DNA from: Pseudomonadota bacterium
GTDB taxonomy: Bacteria; Pseudomonadota; Gammaproteobacteria; Burkholderiales; Burkholderiaceae_B
Reading direction: 5' to 3'
NCBI GenBank assembly: GCA_023439305.1
Contig: JAEXOO010000003.1
Coordinates: forward strand, 62,001-126,000
Length of the DNA stretch: 64,000 bases
Of this stretch, positions 8,666 through 17,421 are shown piece after piece; the first letter of the stretch is position 1, and each line of letters starts with the position of its first letter. The translations under genes were made by a program, and so were the position numbers. The notes below the pieces were generated by a model. It was given only the letters and a program-made list of their open reading frames with translations, did not search any database and was not told the origin of the DNA.

Positions 8666-9562
8666 TCAGCCGGCGACAGCCAGCCAAAAGGGAATAGTAA
8701 AGCCGGCTAGTATAGTGCCGATCGACATGGTCAGTGCGACCAGCCGGCTGTCCCCGCCCATGCGCGCGGCCAGCACATGCGCTGACGAGGCTGTGGGCAG
8801 GGCGGCGAAGACAAGCAATATCTGGCGCTCGATCGCGCTCATCTGCAGAAGCCAGCCGGCCAGCAGCGCCACCAGCGGCAGGGCCATCAGCTTGATGGCG
8901 GCCATCCAGGCGATCAGGGGGCCGGCCTGGCGGGCGCCCTGCACCGACAGTGTTGCTCCGACGCACAACAGGCCTATGCCCAGGGCGCAGGCGCCCAGGC
9001 GGCTCAGGGCTACCTCTATGGGACCGGACAAGGGCAGGCCGAGCAGATTCCAGGCCAGGGCGAGCAAGGTGGCCAGAATCAAGGGGTTTTTCAGCAGCTC
9101 AATCCAGATGCGCCCCTGCTGGCCGCGAGCGAGAACCGTCACCGCCACCATATTGGCCATGGGAACCGAAAAACCCACCAGCAGAGCCATGACAGTGACG
9201 CCGGAGGGACCGGCAATGGCGCTGGCCAGGGACATGCCCAGGTATGTGTTGAAACGGAAGGCGCATTGCGTGACCGAGGCATGTCGTCGCAGATCGGGTT
9301 TCAGAATGGGCAGCGCCATCCAGGCCAGCGCGGTGCCGGCGGCAATCAGGGCGGCGGCGGCCAGCAAGAGTGTCCACGCTTCGGACAGGCTCAGGGGCGT
9401 GCGTGTGATCGAGTGGAACAGCAGGGCTGGAAACAGTACGTAATAGACCAGCTTTTCCGCACCCTGAAAAAACTCCGGGCTGAACCGGAAGCGACGCAGC
9501 AGCAGGGCGCCCAGGGCGATGATCAGGAAGTCGGGCAGGATCAGAGCAAAAATGGCGGGCAT
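8666..9562 (-). CDS. AEC (auxin efflux carrier) family permease
   Basis: A 298-residue membrane protein with about ten hydrophobic helices and the AEC pattern of two five-helix halves. Diagnostic segments are the conserved N-terminal LLRRFRFSPEF, FRFNTYLG in the central region, and the second-half LPTASSAHVLAARMGGD. Family members export or import small organic anions such as malonate or malate in bacteria; the substrate is not evident here. It is divergent from the Bug receptor gene with 149 bp between the starts, so the pair could share a regulatory region and substrate class, but that is inference. Confidence 0.88.
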   Translation of the reverse strand: MPAIFALILPDFLIIALGALLLRRFRFSPEFFQGAEKLVYYVLFPALLFHSITRTPLSLSEAWTLLLAAAALIAAGTALAWMALPILKPDLRRHASVTQCAFRFNTYLGMSLASAIAGPSGVTVMALLVGFSVPMANMVAVTVLARGQQGRIWIELLKNPLILATLLALAWNLLGLPLSGPIEVALSRLGACALGIGLLCVGATLSVQGARQAGPLIAWMAAIKLMALPLVALLAGWLLQMSAIERQILLVFAALPTASSAHVLAARMGGDSRLVALTMSIGTILAGFTIPFWLAVAG

Positions 9563-9711
9563 GGCAAAAGAAGGAACGAAGGCGCAGGCATGTTCTGCAT
9601 CAAAAGGCTTTGCATTATTTGACTACGCTTTTGATTTGCTGCGCTACTATTGATGCGCACCCCTTATCCAGGGGAGGTACCAAAAATAATGTTCTACAGG
9701 AGAGACACCCT

Positions 9712-10707
9712 ATGACAACGACGCTCCACCGACGCTTTGCGCTGTTATCCCTATGTGCAGGTCTGGCCGCCATCGGCTTCAGTCAATCTGTCCAAGCCGC
9801 AGAAGACTACCCCAAGCAGGCCATCCGGGTCATTGTGCCGTTCGCGCCCGGCGGCTCCACCGACATTGTGACGCGTATCGTCACCAAAGGCATGAGCGAA
9901 ATCCTGGGCCAGTCCATGGTCGTCGAAAACAAGGGCGGAGCAGGCGGCGCCATCGGTGCGTCTGAAGCGGCCCGCGCCAAACCGGACGGCTATACCCTGT
10001 CCATCGCTACTATTTCCACCTTGGCGGTCAATCCGGCTTGTCGCCCCAACGATCTACCCTACGATCCCCTGAATGATTTCGTGCCGGTAACCAACTTCGC
10101 CAACCTGCCCAACGTCATCGAAGTGAACCCCAAGTTCCCGGCGCAGAATTTCAAAGAGTTCGTGCAGCAGCTCAAGGACAACCCCGGCAAGTATTCCTAT
10201 GGCAGCTCGGGCACGTGCTCGGTCCTGCACTTGTTCGGTGAAGCCTTCAAGCTGGCCACGGGCACGGATATCGTGCACGTGCCCTATCGCGGCTCGGGCC
10301 CGGCTGTCGCCGATGCGGTCGGCGGCCAGATCAATGCCATGTTCGATAACCTGCCTTCGTCCATGGGCCAGATTCAGTCCGGCAATCTGCGCGCCTTGGC
10401 CATTGCCTGGCCCGAACGCCTGGAGGCTCTGAAAGACGTGCCTACGTTGGCCGAAGAAGGCTACCCGCAGCTGAACAGCCCGGCCTGGTATGGTCTGCTG
10501 GCGCCCAAGGGAACACCGCCCGAGGTCGTAGCCAAGTTGCATGAGGCGGCTGTGCAGGCGCTGAAGTCGCCGGAAATCATCGCGGCCCTGGAAAAACAAG
10601 GCGCTACGCCATCGGGCAACAGTCCCGAGGAATTCGCCAAGGAAATCAAGGAGCAGTACGACTGGGCCCACGATGTGGTCAAGAAGGGCAACATCAAGCT
10701 GGAATAA
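9712..10707 (+). CDS. Bug/TctC-family periplasmic substrate-binding protein
   Basis: A 331-residue secreted receptor of the Bordetella uptake gene (Bug) family, which captures carboxylates and related solutes for tripartite tricarboxylate transporters or acts alone. A 29-residue signal peptide ends at VQA before AEDYPKQ. The family signature PFAPGGSTD lies at about 43-51, followed by GGAGGAIGA near 75-84 and the HVPYRG motif in the middle. A Shine-Dalgarno CAGGAGAG at 9698-9705 fixes the ATG at 9712; the open frame upstream to 9610 has no start context. No TctA/TctB membrane genes are adjacent, as is usual for the many orphan Bug genes of Alcaligenaceae. Ligand unknown. Confidence 0.93.
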   Translation: MTTTLHRRFALLSLCAGLAAIGFSQSVQAAEDYPKQAIRVIVPFAPGGSTDIVTRIVTKGMSEILGQSMVVENKGGAGGAIGASEAARAKPDGYTLSIATISTLAVNPACRPNDLPYDPLNDFVPVTNFANLPNVIEVNPKFPAQNFKEFVQQLKDNPGKYSYGSSGTCSVLHLFGEAFKLATGTDIVHVPYRGSGPAVADAVGGQINAMFDNLPSSMGQIQSGNLRALAIAWPERLEALKDVPTLAEEGYPQLNSPAWYGLLAPKGTPPEVVAKLHEAAVQALKSPEIIAALEKQGATPSGNSPEEFAKEIKEQYDWAHDVVKKGNIKLE

Positions 10708-10726
10708 ACCCAGCGAATAGCGCTGT

Positions 10727-10758
10727 AAAAAAACCGGCCGTTGAAGGCCGGTTTTTTT
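10727..10758. terminator. Bidirectional terminator between the Bug gene and maeB
   Basis: AAAAAAACCGGCC and GGCCGGTTTTTTT flank a GTTGAA loop, 20 bp after the Bug stop and 22 bp before the maeB stop on the other strand. Confidence 0.92.
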
Positions 10759-10779
10759 ATGTGACGCCAGATGCGCGGC

Positions 10780-13068
10780 TTACACGCGGTTGGCCTGCAG
10801 CACGGTCAAAGCCGTCATGTTGACGATGCGGCGCACCGTGGAGCTGTAGGTCAGAATGTGCACTGGCGCATTGGCACCCATCAAGAAGGGGCCGATGGCC
10901 ACGTTGCTGCCGGCAGCCGTCTTGAGCAGGTTGTAACTGATGTTGCCCGAATCTACATTGGGGCAGACCAGCAGGTTGGCCGAACCCGTCAGCGTGGTGT
11001 TGGGCAGGGTGCGATTGCGCAGAGCCTCGTCCAGGGCGCAGTCGGCGTGCATTTCGCCGTCTACTTCCAGGTCGGGAGCCTGTTCGTGCACCAGCTCCAG
11101 GGCGCGGCGCATCTTGGGGCCGGACGAGGATGCGTCCGAGCCGAAGTTCGAGCGCGACAGCAAGGCCACCTTGGGTTCCAGATTCAGCGAAGCCAGGGTC
11201 TTGGCGGCTTCCACGGTGTACTCGGCAATCTGCTCGGCGCTGGGGTCGTCGTTGACGTGAGTGTCGGTCAGGGCTACGGTGCGCTCGCCCAGCAGCAGGA
11301 TGTTCATGGCGGCGTACACGCTGGATCCCGGCTTGCGGCCAATCATCTCGTCGATGTAGCGCAGGTGGTTGTGGTAGGAGCCGATGGTGCCGCAGATCAT
11401 GCCGTCTGCATCGCCCAGTTGCACCATGGTGGCGCCGATCAGCGTCAGGCGACGGCGCATTTCCACGCGGGCCATCTCTTTGCTGATGCCGCGGCGGCAC
11501 ATTTTTTCCCAGTAGGTGGTCCAGTACTGATGGAAACGGTCGTCGGCTTCCGGATTGGTCACCTCTACGTCTACGCCCAGGCGCAGGCGCAGGCCGAATT
11601 TCTTGATGCGCGACAGCAAGACGGCGGGACGCCCCACCAGGATGGGATGCGCCAGCTTTTCGTCCACGACGACCTGCACCGCGCGCAGCACGCGCTCTTC
11701 TTCGCCTTCGGTGAAGACGATGCGGGCCTTGCCGCCGTCACGCACCATTTGCTTGGCGACAGCGAAGACAGGTTTCATGAAGGCGCCCGAATGGTAGACG
11801 AACTGTTGCAGCTTGGCGATGTAGCTGTCCAGATCGGCCAGGGGGCGGGTCGCCACGCCTTCTTCCATGGCGGCCTTGGCCACGGCGGGCGCAATGCGCA
11901 CGATCAGGCGCGGATCGAACGGCTTGGGGATCAGGTAGTCCGGGCCGAAGCTCAGACCATAACCGCCGTAGGCAGCGGCCACGGTTTCGTCCTGCTCTTC
12001 TTCAGCCAGAGCAGCGATGGCGTATACCGCCGCTTTTTCCATGCCGCGGGTAATGGTGGTGGCGCCCACATCCAGCGCACCGCGGAAAATGTAGGGGAAG
12101 CACAGGACGTTGTTGACCTGATTCGGATAGTCCGAACGGCCGGTCGCCATGATGACGTCGTCACGCGCGGCCTTGGCCACTTCGGGCAGGATTTCGGGCG
12201 TGGGATTGGCCAGCGCCATCACGAAGGGGCGATCCGCCATCTTGGCCAGCATTTCTGCCTTGAGCACGCCGCCGGCCGACAGCCCCACGAAGACGTCCGC
12301 GCCTTCGATGACGTCAGCCAGCTTGCGGGCGTCGGTTTCCTTGGCGAAACGCGCCAGCTCGGGCACCTGGTGGCCGGGGCGGCCCACATAGACGACGCCG
12401 TCGATATCGGTGACCCAGACGTTTTCTTCGGGCAGGCCCATGTCCACCATCAGGTCCAGGCAAGCCAGGGCGGCTGCGCCGGCGCCGGAGGTGACGACCT
12501 TGATCTTCTTGATGTCCTTGCCCACGACCTTCAGGCCGTTCATGAAGGCGGCCGTGACGCAGATGGCGGTGCCATGCTGGTCATCGTGAAAGACGGGAAT
12601 ATTCATGCGTTCGCGCAGCTTGCGCTCGACTTCGAAGCACTCGGGCGCCTTGATGTCTTCCAGGTTGATGCCGCCGAAGGTAGGTTCCAGCCCGGCGATG
12701 ATGTCCACCAGCTTGTCGGGATCGGTCTCGTTGATCTCGATATCGAATACGTCCAATCCAGCGAACTTCTTGAACAGGACTGCCTTGCCTTCCATGACGG
12801 GCTTGGACGCCAGCGCGCCGATATTTCCCAGTCCCAGCACGGCAGTGCCGTTGGAGATGACACCGACCAGGTTGCCTCGGCCCGTGAAGCGGAACACATT
12901 CTGCGGATCGGACACGATTTCCTCGCACGCGGCCGCGACTCCGGGGGAGTAGGCCAGGCCCAGGTCGCGCTGGCTGACCAGCGGCTTGGTGGCGGCAATG
13001 GTGACTTTGCCGGGAATAGGGAACTCGTGATAATCCAGGGCCGCTTGGCGGTCTACCGTCGTGCTCAT
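10780..13068 (-). CDS. maeB: NADP-dependent malic enzyme with phosphotransacetylase-like C-terminal domain
   Basis: A 762-residue cytosolic enzyme that decarboxylates malate to pyruvate with NADP+ reduction. The malic domain (about 1-430) shows AYSPGVA (39-45), catalytic K95, EDIKAPECFEVE (137-148), FHDDQHGTA (160-168) and the nucleotide loop GAGAAA (195-200). Residues from about 430 to the end form a phosphate acetyl/butyryltransferase-like domain, which in MaeB enzymes is regulatory (acetyl-CoA sensing) rather than catalytic. Length agrees with MaeB (about 760). It is divergent from a LysR gene whose start is 157 bp away and which may regulate it. Confidence 0.96.
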   Translation of the reverse strand: MSTTVDRQAALDYHEFPIPGKVTIAATKPLVSQRDLGLAYSPGVAAACEEIVSDPQNVFRFTGRGNLVGVISNGTAVLGLGNIGALASKPVMEGKAVLFKKFAGLDVFDIEINETDPDKLVDIIAGLEPTFGGINLEDIKAPECFEVERKLRERMNIPVFHDDQHGTAICVTAAFMNGLKVVGKDIKKIKVVTSGAGAAALACLDLMVDMGLPEENVWVTDIDGVVYVGRPGHQVPELARFAKETDARKLADVIEGADVFVGLSAGGVLKAEMLAKMADRPFVMALANPTPEILPEVAKAARDDVIMATGRSDYPNQVNNVLCFPYIFRGALDVGATTITRGMEKAAVYAIAALAEEEQDETVAAAYGGYGLSFGPDYLIPKPFDPRLIVRIAPAVAKAAMEEGVATRPLADLDSYIAKLQQFVYHSGAFMKPVFAVAKQMVRDGGKARIVFTEGEEERVLRAVQVVVDEKLAHPILVGRPAVLLSRIKKFGLRLRLGVDVEVTNPEADDRFHQYWTTYWEKMCRRGISKEMARVEMRRRLTLIGATMVQLGDADGMICGTIGSYHNHLRYIDEMIGRKPGSSVYAAMNILLLGERTVALTDTHVNDDPSAEQIAEYTVEAAKTLASLNLEPKVALLSRSNFGSDASSSGPKMRRALELVHEQAPDLEVDGEMHADCALDEALRNRTLPNTTLTGSANLLVCPNVDSGNISYNLLKTAAGSNVAIGPFLMGANAPVHILTYSSTVRRIVNMTALTVLQANRV

Positions 13069-13225
13069 GTCATCCTCTTTCGCAAGAACCGGCCGTGGGC
13101 CGGAAAAACCGATTGTCGGGTGCCGGCAGTCACCGGCAGGGAGTCATTCAAGCAGTGTAGATAAAGGTATCGGGTGCGGTATTTGGGTTTATTATGACTC
13201 CATTAGTAATTGCTTATGTCTTGAT

Positions 13226-14212
13226 ATGCATGCTCTGGAATCTGCGGATATGGTGCATAGATTGCTCAGCCGCCTGAAGCTGCGCCATCTCGCGCTGTTG
13301 CTGCAAATCGATAAATTAGGGTCCTTGACACGGGTGGCTGAACAGCTGTCCACCAGTCAGCCGGCCGTGACTCAGGCATTGGCCGAGGCCGAGCAGGTGT
13401 TCGGCACGCCCTTGTTCCTGCGATCGTCGCGTGGCATGGCCGCCACCGCGCAGGGCCGCATCGTGCTGACGCGCGCTCGCGCCATGCTGCAGGATCTGGA
13501 GTTGCTCAGTCTGGACTTGCAGGCACATGCGGCCGGGCGGCAGGCGCATCTGCGCCTGGGCGTTATCCCTTTGGTGTCAGGCAAGCTGATCTCCAGTGCC
13601 ATCTACGATACCCGCCCGCAGGGGCAGACCGTGTCTGTAAGTGTCTCCGAAGGCCTGACGGAAGACCTGTTGGAGCAATTGCAGGACCACGCGCTGGATT
13701 GTGTTGTGGCACGGACCTCGCCCGGCCTGAACATGAAAGGCGTGCGCCACGAGGCGCTGTATTCACAGTATCCGCGCCTGATCGCCAGTCGCGAGCTGGC
13801 TGGCAGGCTGGGACGGCGCAGGCTGGATTGGGAGCAGTTACAGGATCTGGACTGGATTCTGGGGCCGCGCCGCACACCTATGCGCCGACAGGTGGCTGAT
13901 CTGTTCCTGAAGGCCGGGCTGATGGAGCCCGTGCCCAGCGTGGAAACGGCTTCCCCTAAGCTGATCGGCGAGCTCATTGCGAACAACCCGCGGGCCGTAT
14001 CCGTCGTTCCGACGGAAATCGCCGAAGAGCTGGTGCGCGTGTCCGGCGTGGCCATCGTGCCGTATTCGTTTGAATGGACTTTGTCGCCGATTGCCTTATT
14101 TACCCGGGAAGCGGGCCCGCACCGCCCGGTGGACATGCTGTTCGGCCAGGCGCTCAAGCGTCTGTGCACGGATAAGACCGTGCCGCTGGAGCGTGGTGCT
14201 TTCTTTTACTAG
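13226..14212 (+). CDS. LysR-family transcriptional regulator
   Basis: A 328-residue LTTR. The winged HTH is at about residues 17-75, with LTRVAEQLSTSQPAVTQALAE being the recognition region, and the rest is a periplasmic-binding-like effector domain. The N-terminal RLKLRHLALL and C-terminal layout resemble the GbpR/CbrR-like branch that responds to sugars or aromatics, but I would not name an inducer. Start candidates are the ATG at 13226 and another at 13250; I chose the first, though neither has a clear Shine-Dalgarno. It is divergent from maeB. Its stop overlaps the stop of the convergent membrane-protein gene by 3 bp. Confidence 0.88.
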   Translation: MHALESADMVHRLLSRLKLRHLALLLQIDKLGSLTRVAEQLSTSQPAVTQALAEAEQVFGTPLFLRSSRGMAATAQGRIVLTRARAMLQDLELLSLDLQAHAAGRQAHLRLGVIPLVSGKLISSAIYDTRPQGQTVSVSVSEGLTEDLLEQLQDHALDCVVARTSPGLNMKGVRHEALYSQYPRLIASRELAGRLGRRRLDWEQLQDLDWILGPRRTPMRRQVADLFLKAGLMEPVPSVETASPKLIGELIANNPRAVSVVPTEIAEELVRVSGVAIVPYSFEWTLSPIALFTREAGPHRPVDMLFGQALKRLCTDKTVPLERGAFFY

Positions 14213-14712
14213 GCGGGACGGGTATTGGCGTTTGTATAGGTCGCGGCGACACGACGCGACTGCGTGAGGTACAGCGACCAGAGCACGGCATGCACCAGAT
14301 GGTGCATCATGCCTTGCTGGTGTGATTGCAGGGCATAGGCCTGAGGGTCGTGCTGGCTCCACAACATCATGCTCAGCGCGTAATAGGCGGGGCCGGCCAG
14401 CCAGAGCGCCGCCAGGGTCCACCAGACCGTGCGTTTGTCGTAGAAGCGACGCAGCGCCACGATGGCGCTGAAGAACAGCAGTCCCGCCGTCCAGGCCAGG
14501 GGGATCTGGCCTGGGCCGAAGGGGCCGTTTTCGTGGGCATTGCCCACCGTCGTCAAGGCCGACAGCAGCAGGCTCAGGGACAGGGCGATCAGCCAGCCGC
14601 CATAGCCGCCCGCACGGCCCGAGGCGGCAAAACGACGATCAGGCAGGCAGAACCCCAGCACGACAGCGATCAGGACCAGCAGCGGCAGGGCATTGGCAAG
14701 AAATTCATTCAT
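14209..14712 (-). CDS. Small polytopic membrane protein, function unknown
   Basis: I do not recognise this 167-residue protein. It has four to five hydrophobic segments (about 9-24, 40-58, 73-88, 97-115 and possibly a weaker one near 138-150) and a GGYGGWLIALSLSLLLSAL stretch. A histidine pair sits in the last segment (GMMHHLVHAVLW), and the C-terminus is short and polar. No signal for a known transporter family is obvious. It converges on the LysR gene with overlapping stops and has no partner on its own strand nearby. Codon use looks native. Confidence 0.7.
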   Translation of the reverse strand: MNEFLANALPLLVLIAVVLGFCLPDRRFAASGRAGGYGGWLIALSLSLLLSALTTVGNAHENGPFGPGQIPLAWTAGLLFFSAIVALRRFYDKRTVWWTLAALWLAGPAYYALSMMLWSQHDPQAYALQSHQQGMMHHLVHAVLWSLYLTQSRRVAATYTNANTRPA

Positions 14713-14996
14713 GACGACAATCCAGAACAGACAACGGCCGCGTCAGAGCGCGGCCCGTCATTCACTGTAACTCAGGCGTCGATGCAGGATGATGTGCGCT
14801 CGGATATAAAGGACATATGTCTTGGTGAGTGCGGGCGGGTTGAGCATGCCACCTTGTGGGCAGAACGATGGTTTTTCACCCGTATTCGGCAGCCGGACTT
14901 TCGTGTAAAACGTCTTGCTGATAAACTTGCGCCCTGCTTTCCTGATCCGGATGCTCTGGCGCCTATTGCATCGGCGAACTCCACGGAAAGTCCGCT

Positions 14997-15071
14997 GGGC
15001 CCATAGTTAAATGGATATAACTTTCCCCTCCTAAGGGAAGATTGCAGGTTCGATTCCTGCTGGGCCCGCCA
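14997..15071 (+). tRNA. tRNA-Arg (anticodon CCT)
   Basis: A 75-nt cloverleaf. The acceptor stem GGGCCCA (14997-15003) pairs with TGGGCCC (15061-15067), and the D arm is GTTA...TAAC. The anticodon stem TTCCC/GGGAA encloses loop CTCCTAA, giving anticodon CCT, which reads AGG. The T arm GCAGG-TTCGATT-CCTGC is canonical, the discriminator base is G, and the CCA end is encoded at 15069-15071. It stands alone between a membrane-protein gene and a PACE gene. No integrase gene or repeated tRNA 3' end is visible nearby. Confidence 0.97.
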
Positions 15072-15152
15072 TATTCTCTTGTTTTTCATCGCACCTGCGT
15101 TCTGTCGGGCATCCCGCCCCAGGCCGGCGTTCGTGCGCAAAGCAGGGTTGTC

Positions 15153-15578
15153 ATGACACTTCAGGGTTGGAAGCGCCGCGTGTTGTACGTGGGGCTGTTC
15201 GAGTTTTTCGCGATTGTTTTTTCGTCGTTTCTGCTGGCGTATTTTGCTGGTGGGGCCACATCCGACTCCGTACCGATTGCCATCGCCATCTCGGCAGTGG
15301 CGATTGCCTGGAACTATGCATTCAACACAGTGTTTGAATACTGGGAGTCGCGCCAGAAGGTCAAGGGGCGCAGCTTGCTGCGCCGCAGCGTGCATGCGAT
15401 CAGTTTCGAGACCGGTCTGGTCCTGTTCATCGTGCCCATGTACATGTGGTGGTACCAGGTCGGATTTGTGGTCGCCCTGCAAATGGAAGTAGCGATTCTG
15501 ATCTTTTTTCTATTCTATTCCTTCTGCTTCAGCTGGAGCTTTGACCGAGTCTTTGGTCTGCCCAGCAGCGCTGCCTGA
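15153..15578 (+). CDS. PACE family efflux protein (bacterial transmembrane pair)
   Basis: A 141-residue inner-membrane protein built from two repeated two-helix BTP units, each with an R-[RK]-x-L/x-H-A... start: WKRRVLYVGLFEFFAI (first) and LLRRSVHAISFETGLV (second). The family includes AceI, which exports chlorhexidine and short-chain diamines by proton exchange; the conserved membrane glutamate of AceI corresponds to E in the GLFEFF segment (about residue 16). The ATG at 15153 gives a normal N-terminus, whereas the open frame upstream overlaps the tRNA and is discarded. The gene is single and ends before a bidirectional terminator. Confidence 0.88.
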   Translation: MTLQGWKRRVLYVGLFEFFAIVFSSFLLAYFAGGATSDSVPIAIAISAVAIAWNYAFNTVFEYWESRQKVKGRSLLRRSVHAISFETGLVLFIVPMYMWWYQVGFVVALQMEVAILIFFLFYSFCFSWSFDRVFGLPSSAA

Positions 15579-15592
15579 TCAGAGCGTTCGCG

Positions 15593-15621
15593 AAAAAAAG
15601 GCCGCGCAAGCGGCCTTTTTT
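15593..15621. terminator. Bidirectional terminator between PACE and MFS genes
   Basis: AAAAAAAGGCCGC and GCGGCCTTTTTT around a GCAA tetraloop, 14 bp after the PACE stop and 10 bp before the MFS stop. Confidence 0.9.
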
Positions 15622-15630
15622 CATAGAGGG

Positions 15631-16845
15631 CTAGGCAGTCTGCATCTTGGCTTCGCGTATGGGCAAGTTGACCAGGGCGGCCAGCGCCGCCAGTACGATG
15701 TCGGCATACCACATCCAGCTGTAGTCGCCGAATTCGGTCAAGGCGATGCCGCCCAGCCAGGCGCCCAGAAAGCCGCCGATCTGGTGCGACAACAGCGTCA
15801 GGCCGAACAGCGTGGCCAGATAGCGGGTGCCGAACAGCTTGCCCACGATGCCGGCGGTGGGCGGCACGGTGGCCAGCCAGGTAAAACCCAGGCCGATGGC
15901 GAACAAGTAGAACACCCAGTCTGTCTTGGGCATCAGCAGATACCAGATGATCAGCAGGGCGCGCGAACCGTACATCACGGCCAGCACGTACTTGCTGCGG
16001 TAACGGGAAATGCTGGAGCCAGCGATAATGCTGCCGAAGATATTGGCCAGCCCGATCAAGGCCAGCGACCAGCTGGCGACCGAAGGTGGCAGGCCGCACA
16101 GATCGATCTCGCCGGGCAGGTGAGTGACCAGAAAGGCGATGTGAAAGCCACAAGTGAAAAAACCCAGGTTCAGCAGCAGATAGCTGCGATCGCCCATGGC
16201 TTGTTTCACAGCGTGTTTCAGGCCGGGGCCGGGTGAGGCCTGCGTGGCGCTGATCGCCTTGGGGGCAGCGTGGCCCGAACCCAGCTTGCGGATCAGCGGC
16301 AGGGTCAATAGCGCGGTCAGGGCCAATACCCACAACGTGGACATCCAGCCCACCATCTGTATCAGCTTCTGCACCAGAGGGGCAAAGACAAACTGTCCGA
16401 ACGATCCCCCCGCATTGATCAGACCTGAGGCCTCGCCGCGAGCGTGGGCTGGCAGGCGCTGTGCCGCTGCGCCAATCAGGGTGGAAAAGCTGCCAGCGCC
16501 CGAGCCGATGTTGGCCAGCAGGCCCATGGTGATGGTCAGGCCCAGGCCGGAGCCGATGAAGGGGGTGGTGGCGCAGCCCAGCGCCAGGATGATCAAGCCG
16601 GCCATCAGAACCCGATCCGGGCCCCAGCGGTCCGAACAGGCGCCGGCAATGGGCTGGATGGCGCCCCAGGCCAGCTGGCCTACGGCCATGGCGAAGCTGA
16701 TGGACACGATGCCCATGCCGGTGGCCTTGTCGATCGGGCTGATGAACAGGCCGAACGACTGTCGTATACCCATGGTGACCATCAGAATGCCGGCGGCCGC
16801 CAGAGTGATGGCCATCACTCCTGGATGGCGCAAGGATTGAAACAT
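15631..16845 (-). CDS. MFS transporter
   Basis: A 404-residue protein with about twelve membrane helices and the major facilitator layout: two six-helix halves and a central polar loop near residues 200-215. A DRWGPDRVLM segment lies between helices 2 and 3, the usual position of the G-x-x-x-D-[RK]-x-G-x-R motif A. Substrate unknown; overall character resembles the oxalate/formate and CynX/YbfB-like branches, but that is a weak impression. The start at 16845 follows a purine-rich GAGGGGAG stretch. A longer overlapping ORF on the same strand in another frame (15515-16900) is rejected because its translation is low-complexity Arg/Gly/His. Confidence 0.9.
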   Translation of the reverse strand: MFQSLRHPGVMAITLAAAGILMVTMGIRQSFGLFISPIDKATGMGIVSISFAMAVGQLAWGAIQPIAGACSDRWGPDRVLMAGLIILALGCATTPFIGSGLGLTITMGLLANIGSGAGSFSTLIGAAAQRLPAHARGEASGLINAGGSFGQFVFAPLVQKLIQMVGWMSTLWVLALTALLTLPLIRKLGSGHAAPKAISATQASPGPGLKHAVKQAMGDRSYLLLNLGFFTCGFHIAFLVTHLPGEIDLCGLPPSVASWSLALIGLANIFGSIIAGSSISRYRSKYVLAVMYGSRALLIIWYLLMPKTDWVFYLFAIGLGFTWLATVPPTAGIVGKLFGTRYLATLFGLTLLSHQIGGFLGAWLGGIALTEFGDYSWMWYADIVLAALAALVNLPIREAKMQTA

Positions 16846-16909
16846 GAAACTCCCCTCTCTTTAGGTTTGGATTATCCAGTGAAAGAGAGGGGGGGCGCAA
16901 TCGGCACGA

Positions 16910-17404
16910 TCAGGCCTTGTCCAGTCCGGCCTGCACACTGCGCGCATTCAGGGCGCTTGCCAGAGCCTGGGGGGAGAGGCCCACCAGATAGCCGCGCCGC
17001 CCTCCGTTGACGTAAATGGTGTCAAACGCCAGAAGCTCGGCTTCTATCCAGACAGGCATAGTCTTGCGTGTGGCGAAGGGCGAGGTGCCACCGACCAGGT
17101 AACCCGAATGGCGCTGCGCGACTTCCGGCTTGCAGGGGGCGATCTTCTTGGCGCCGGTCTGGCGCGCCAGGTTCTTGGTGGAGACTTCGCGGTCGCCGTG
17201 CATGACAATGATCAGCGGCTTGGCGTTTTCGTCTTCCATGATCAGGGTCTTGGCCACTTGGTGCGGCTCCAGTCCTAGCTGGCGCGCGGCCTCCATGGCG
17301 CCGCCATGGTCCACATAGTTGTAGCTGTGTTCGGTGAACGGAATGCGCTGCTTGCGCAGCCATTGGGTGGCAGGCGTTTCGCTGATATGTTTTTCTTTGG
17401 CCAT
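16910..17404 (-). CDS. ybaK: Cys-tRNA(Pro)/Cys-tRNA(Cys) deacylase YbaK
   Basis: A 164-residue member of the YbaK/EbsC family, which hydrolyses mischarged Cys-tRNAPro in trans. The conserved lysine in the QVAKTLIM segment, GDREVSTKNLA in the middle and the glycine-rich YLVGGTSPFATRKTMPVWIE are all family hallmarks. An in-frame TTG three codons upstream exists, but the ATG at 17404 is preferred. It lies 17 bp after the xerD stop on the same strand and is likely cotranscribed with it. Confidence 0.93.
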   Translation of the reverse strand: MAKEKHISETPATQWLRKQRIPFTEHSYNYVDHGGAMEAARQLGLEPHQVAKTLIMEDENAKPLIIVMHGDREVSTKNLARQTGAKKIAPCKPEVAQRHSGYLVGGTSPFATRKTMPVWIEAELLAFDTIYVNGGRRGYLVGLSPQALASALNARSVQAGLDKA

Positions 17405-17421
17405 GATGAGCAAGGGCGCGC

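Noticed and set aside
10771..13164. 797-codon plus-strand ORF opposite maeB
   Set aside because: It is the antisense of a well-supported malic enzyme gene; the translation is Gly/His/Gln-rich and has no family character. GC-rich codon bias produces such shadows.
14997..15071. tRNA-Arg(CCT) as an integration site for a genomic island
   Set aside because: No integrase, no repeated tRNA 3' end and no change in gene character on either side.
14772..15482. 236-codon minus-strand ORF through the tRNA-Arg gene
   Set aside because: It reads the antisense of a tRNA and of the PACE gene, a common false call next to tRNAs.
15515..16900. 461-codon minus-strand ORF overlapping the MFS gene in another frame
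   Set aside because: Longer than the MFS frame, but composed of Arg/Gly/His repeats, whereas the 15631-16845 frame has twelve clear membrane helices.
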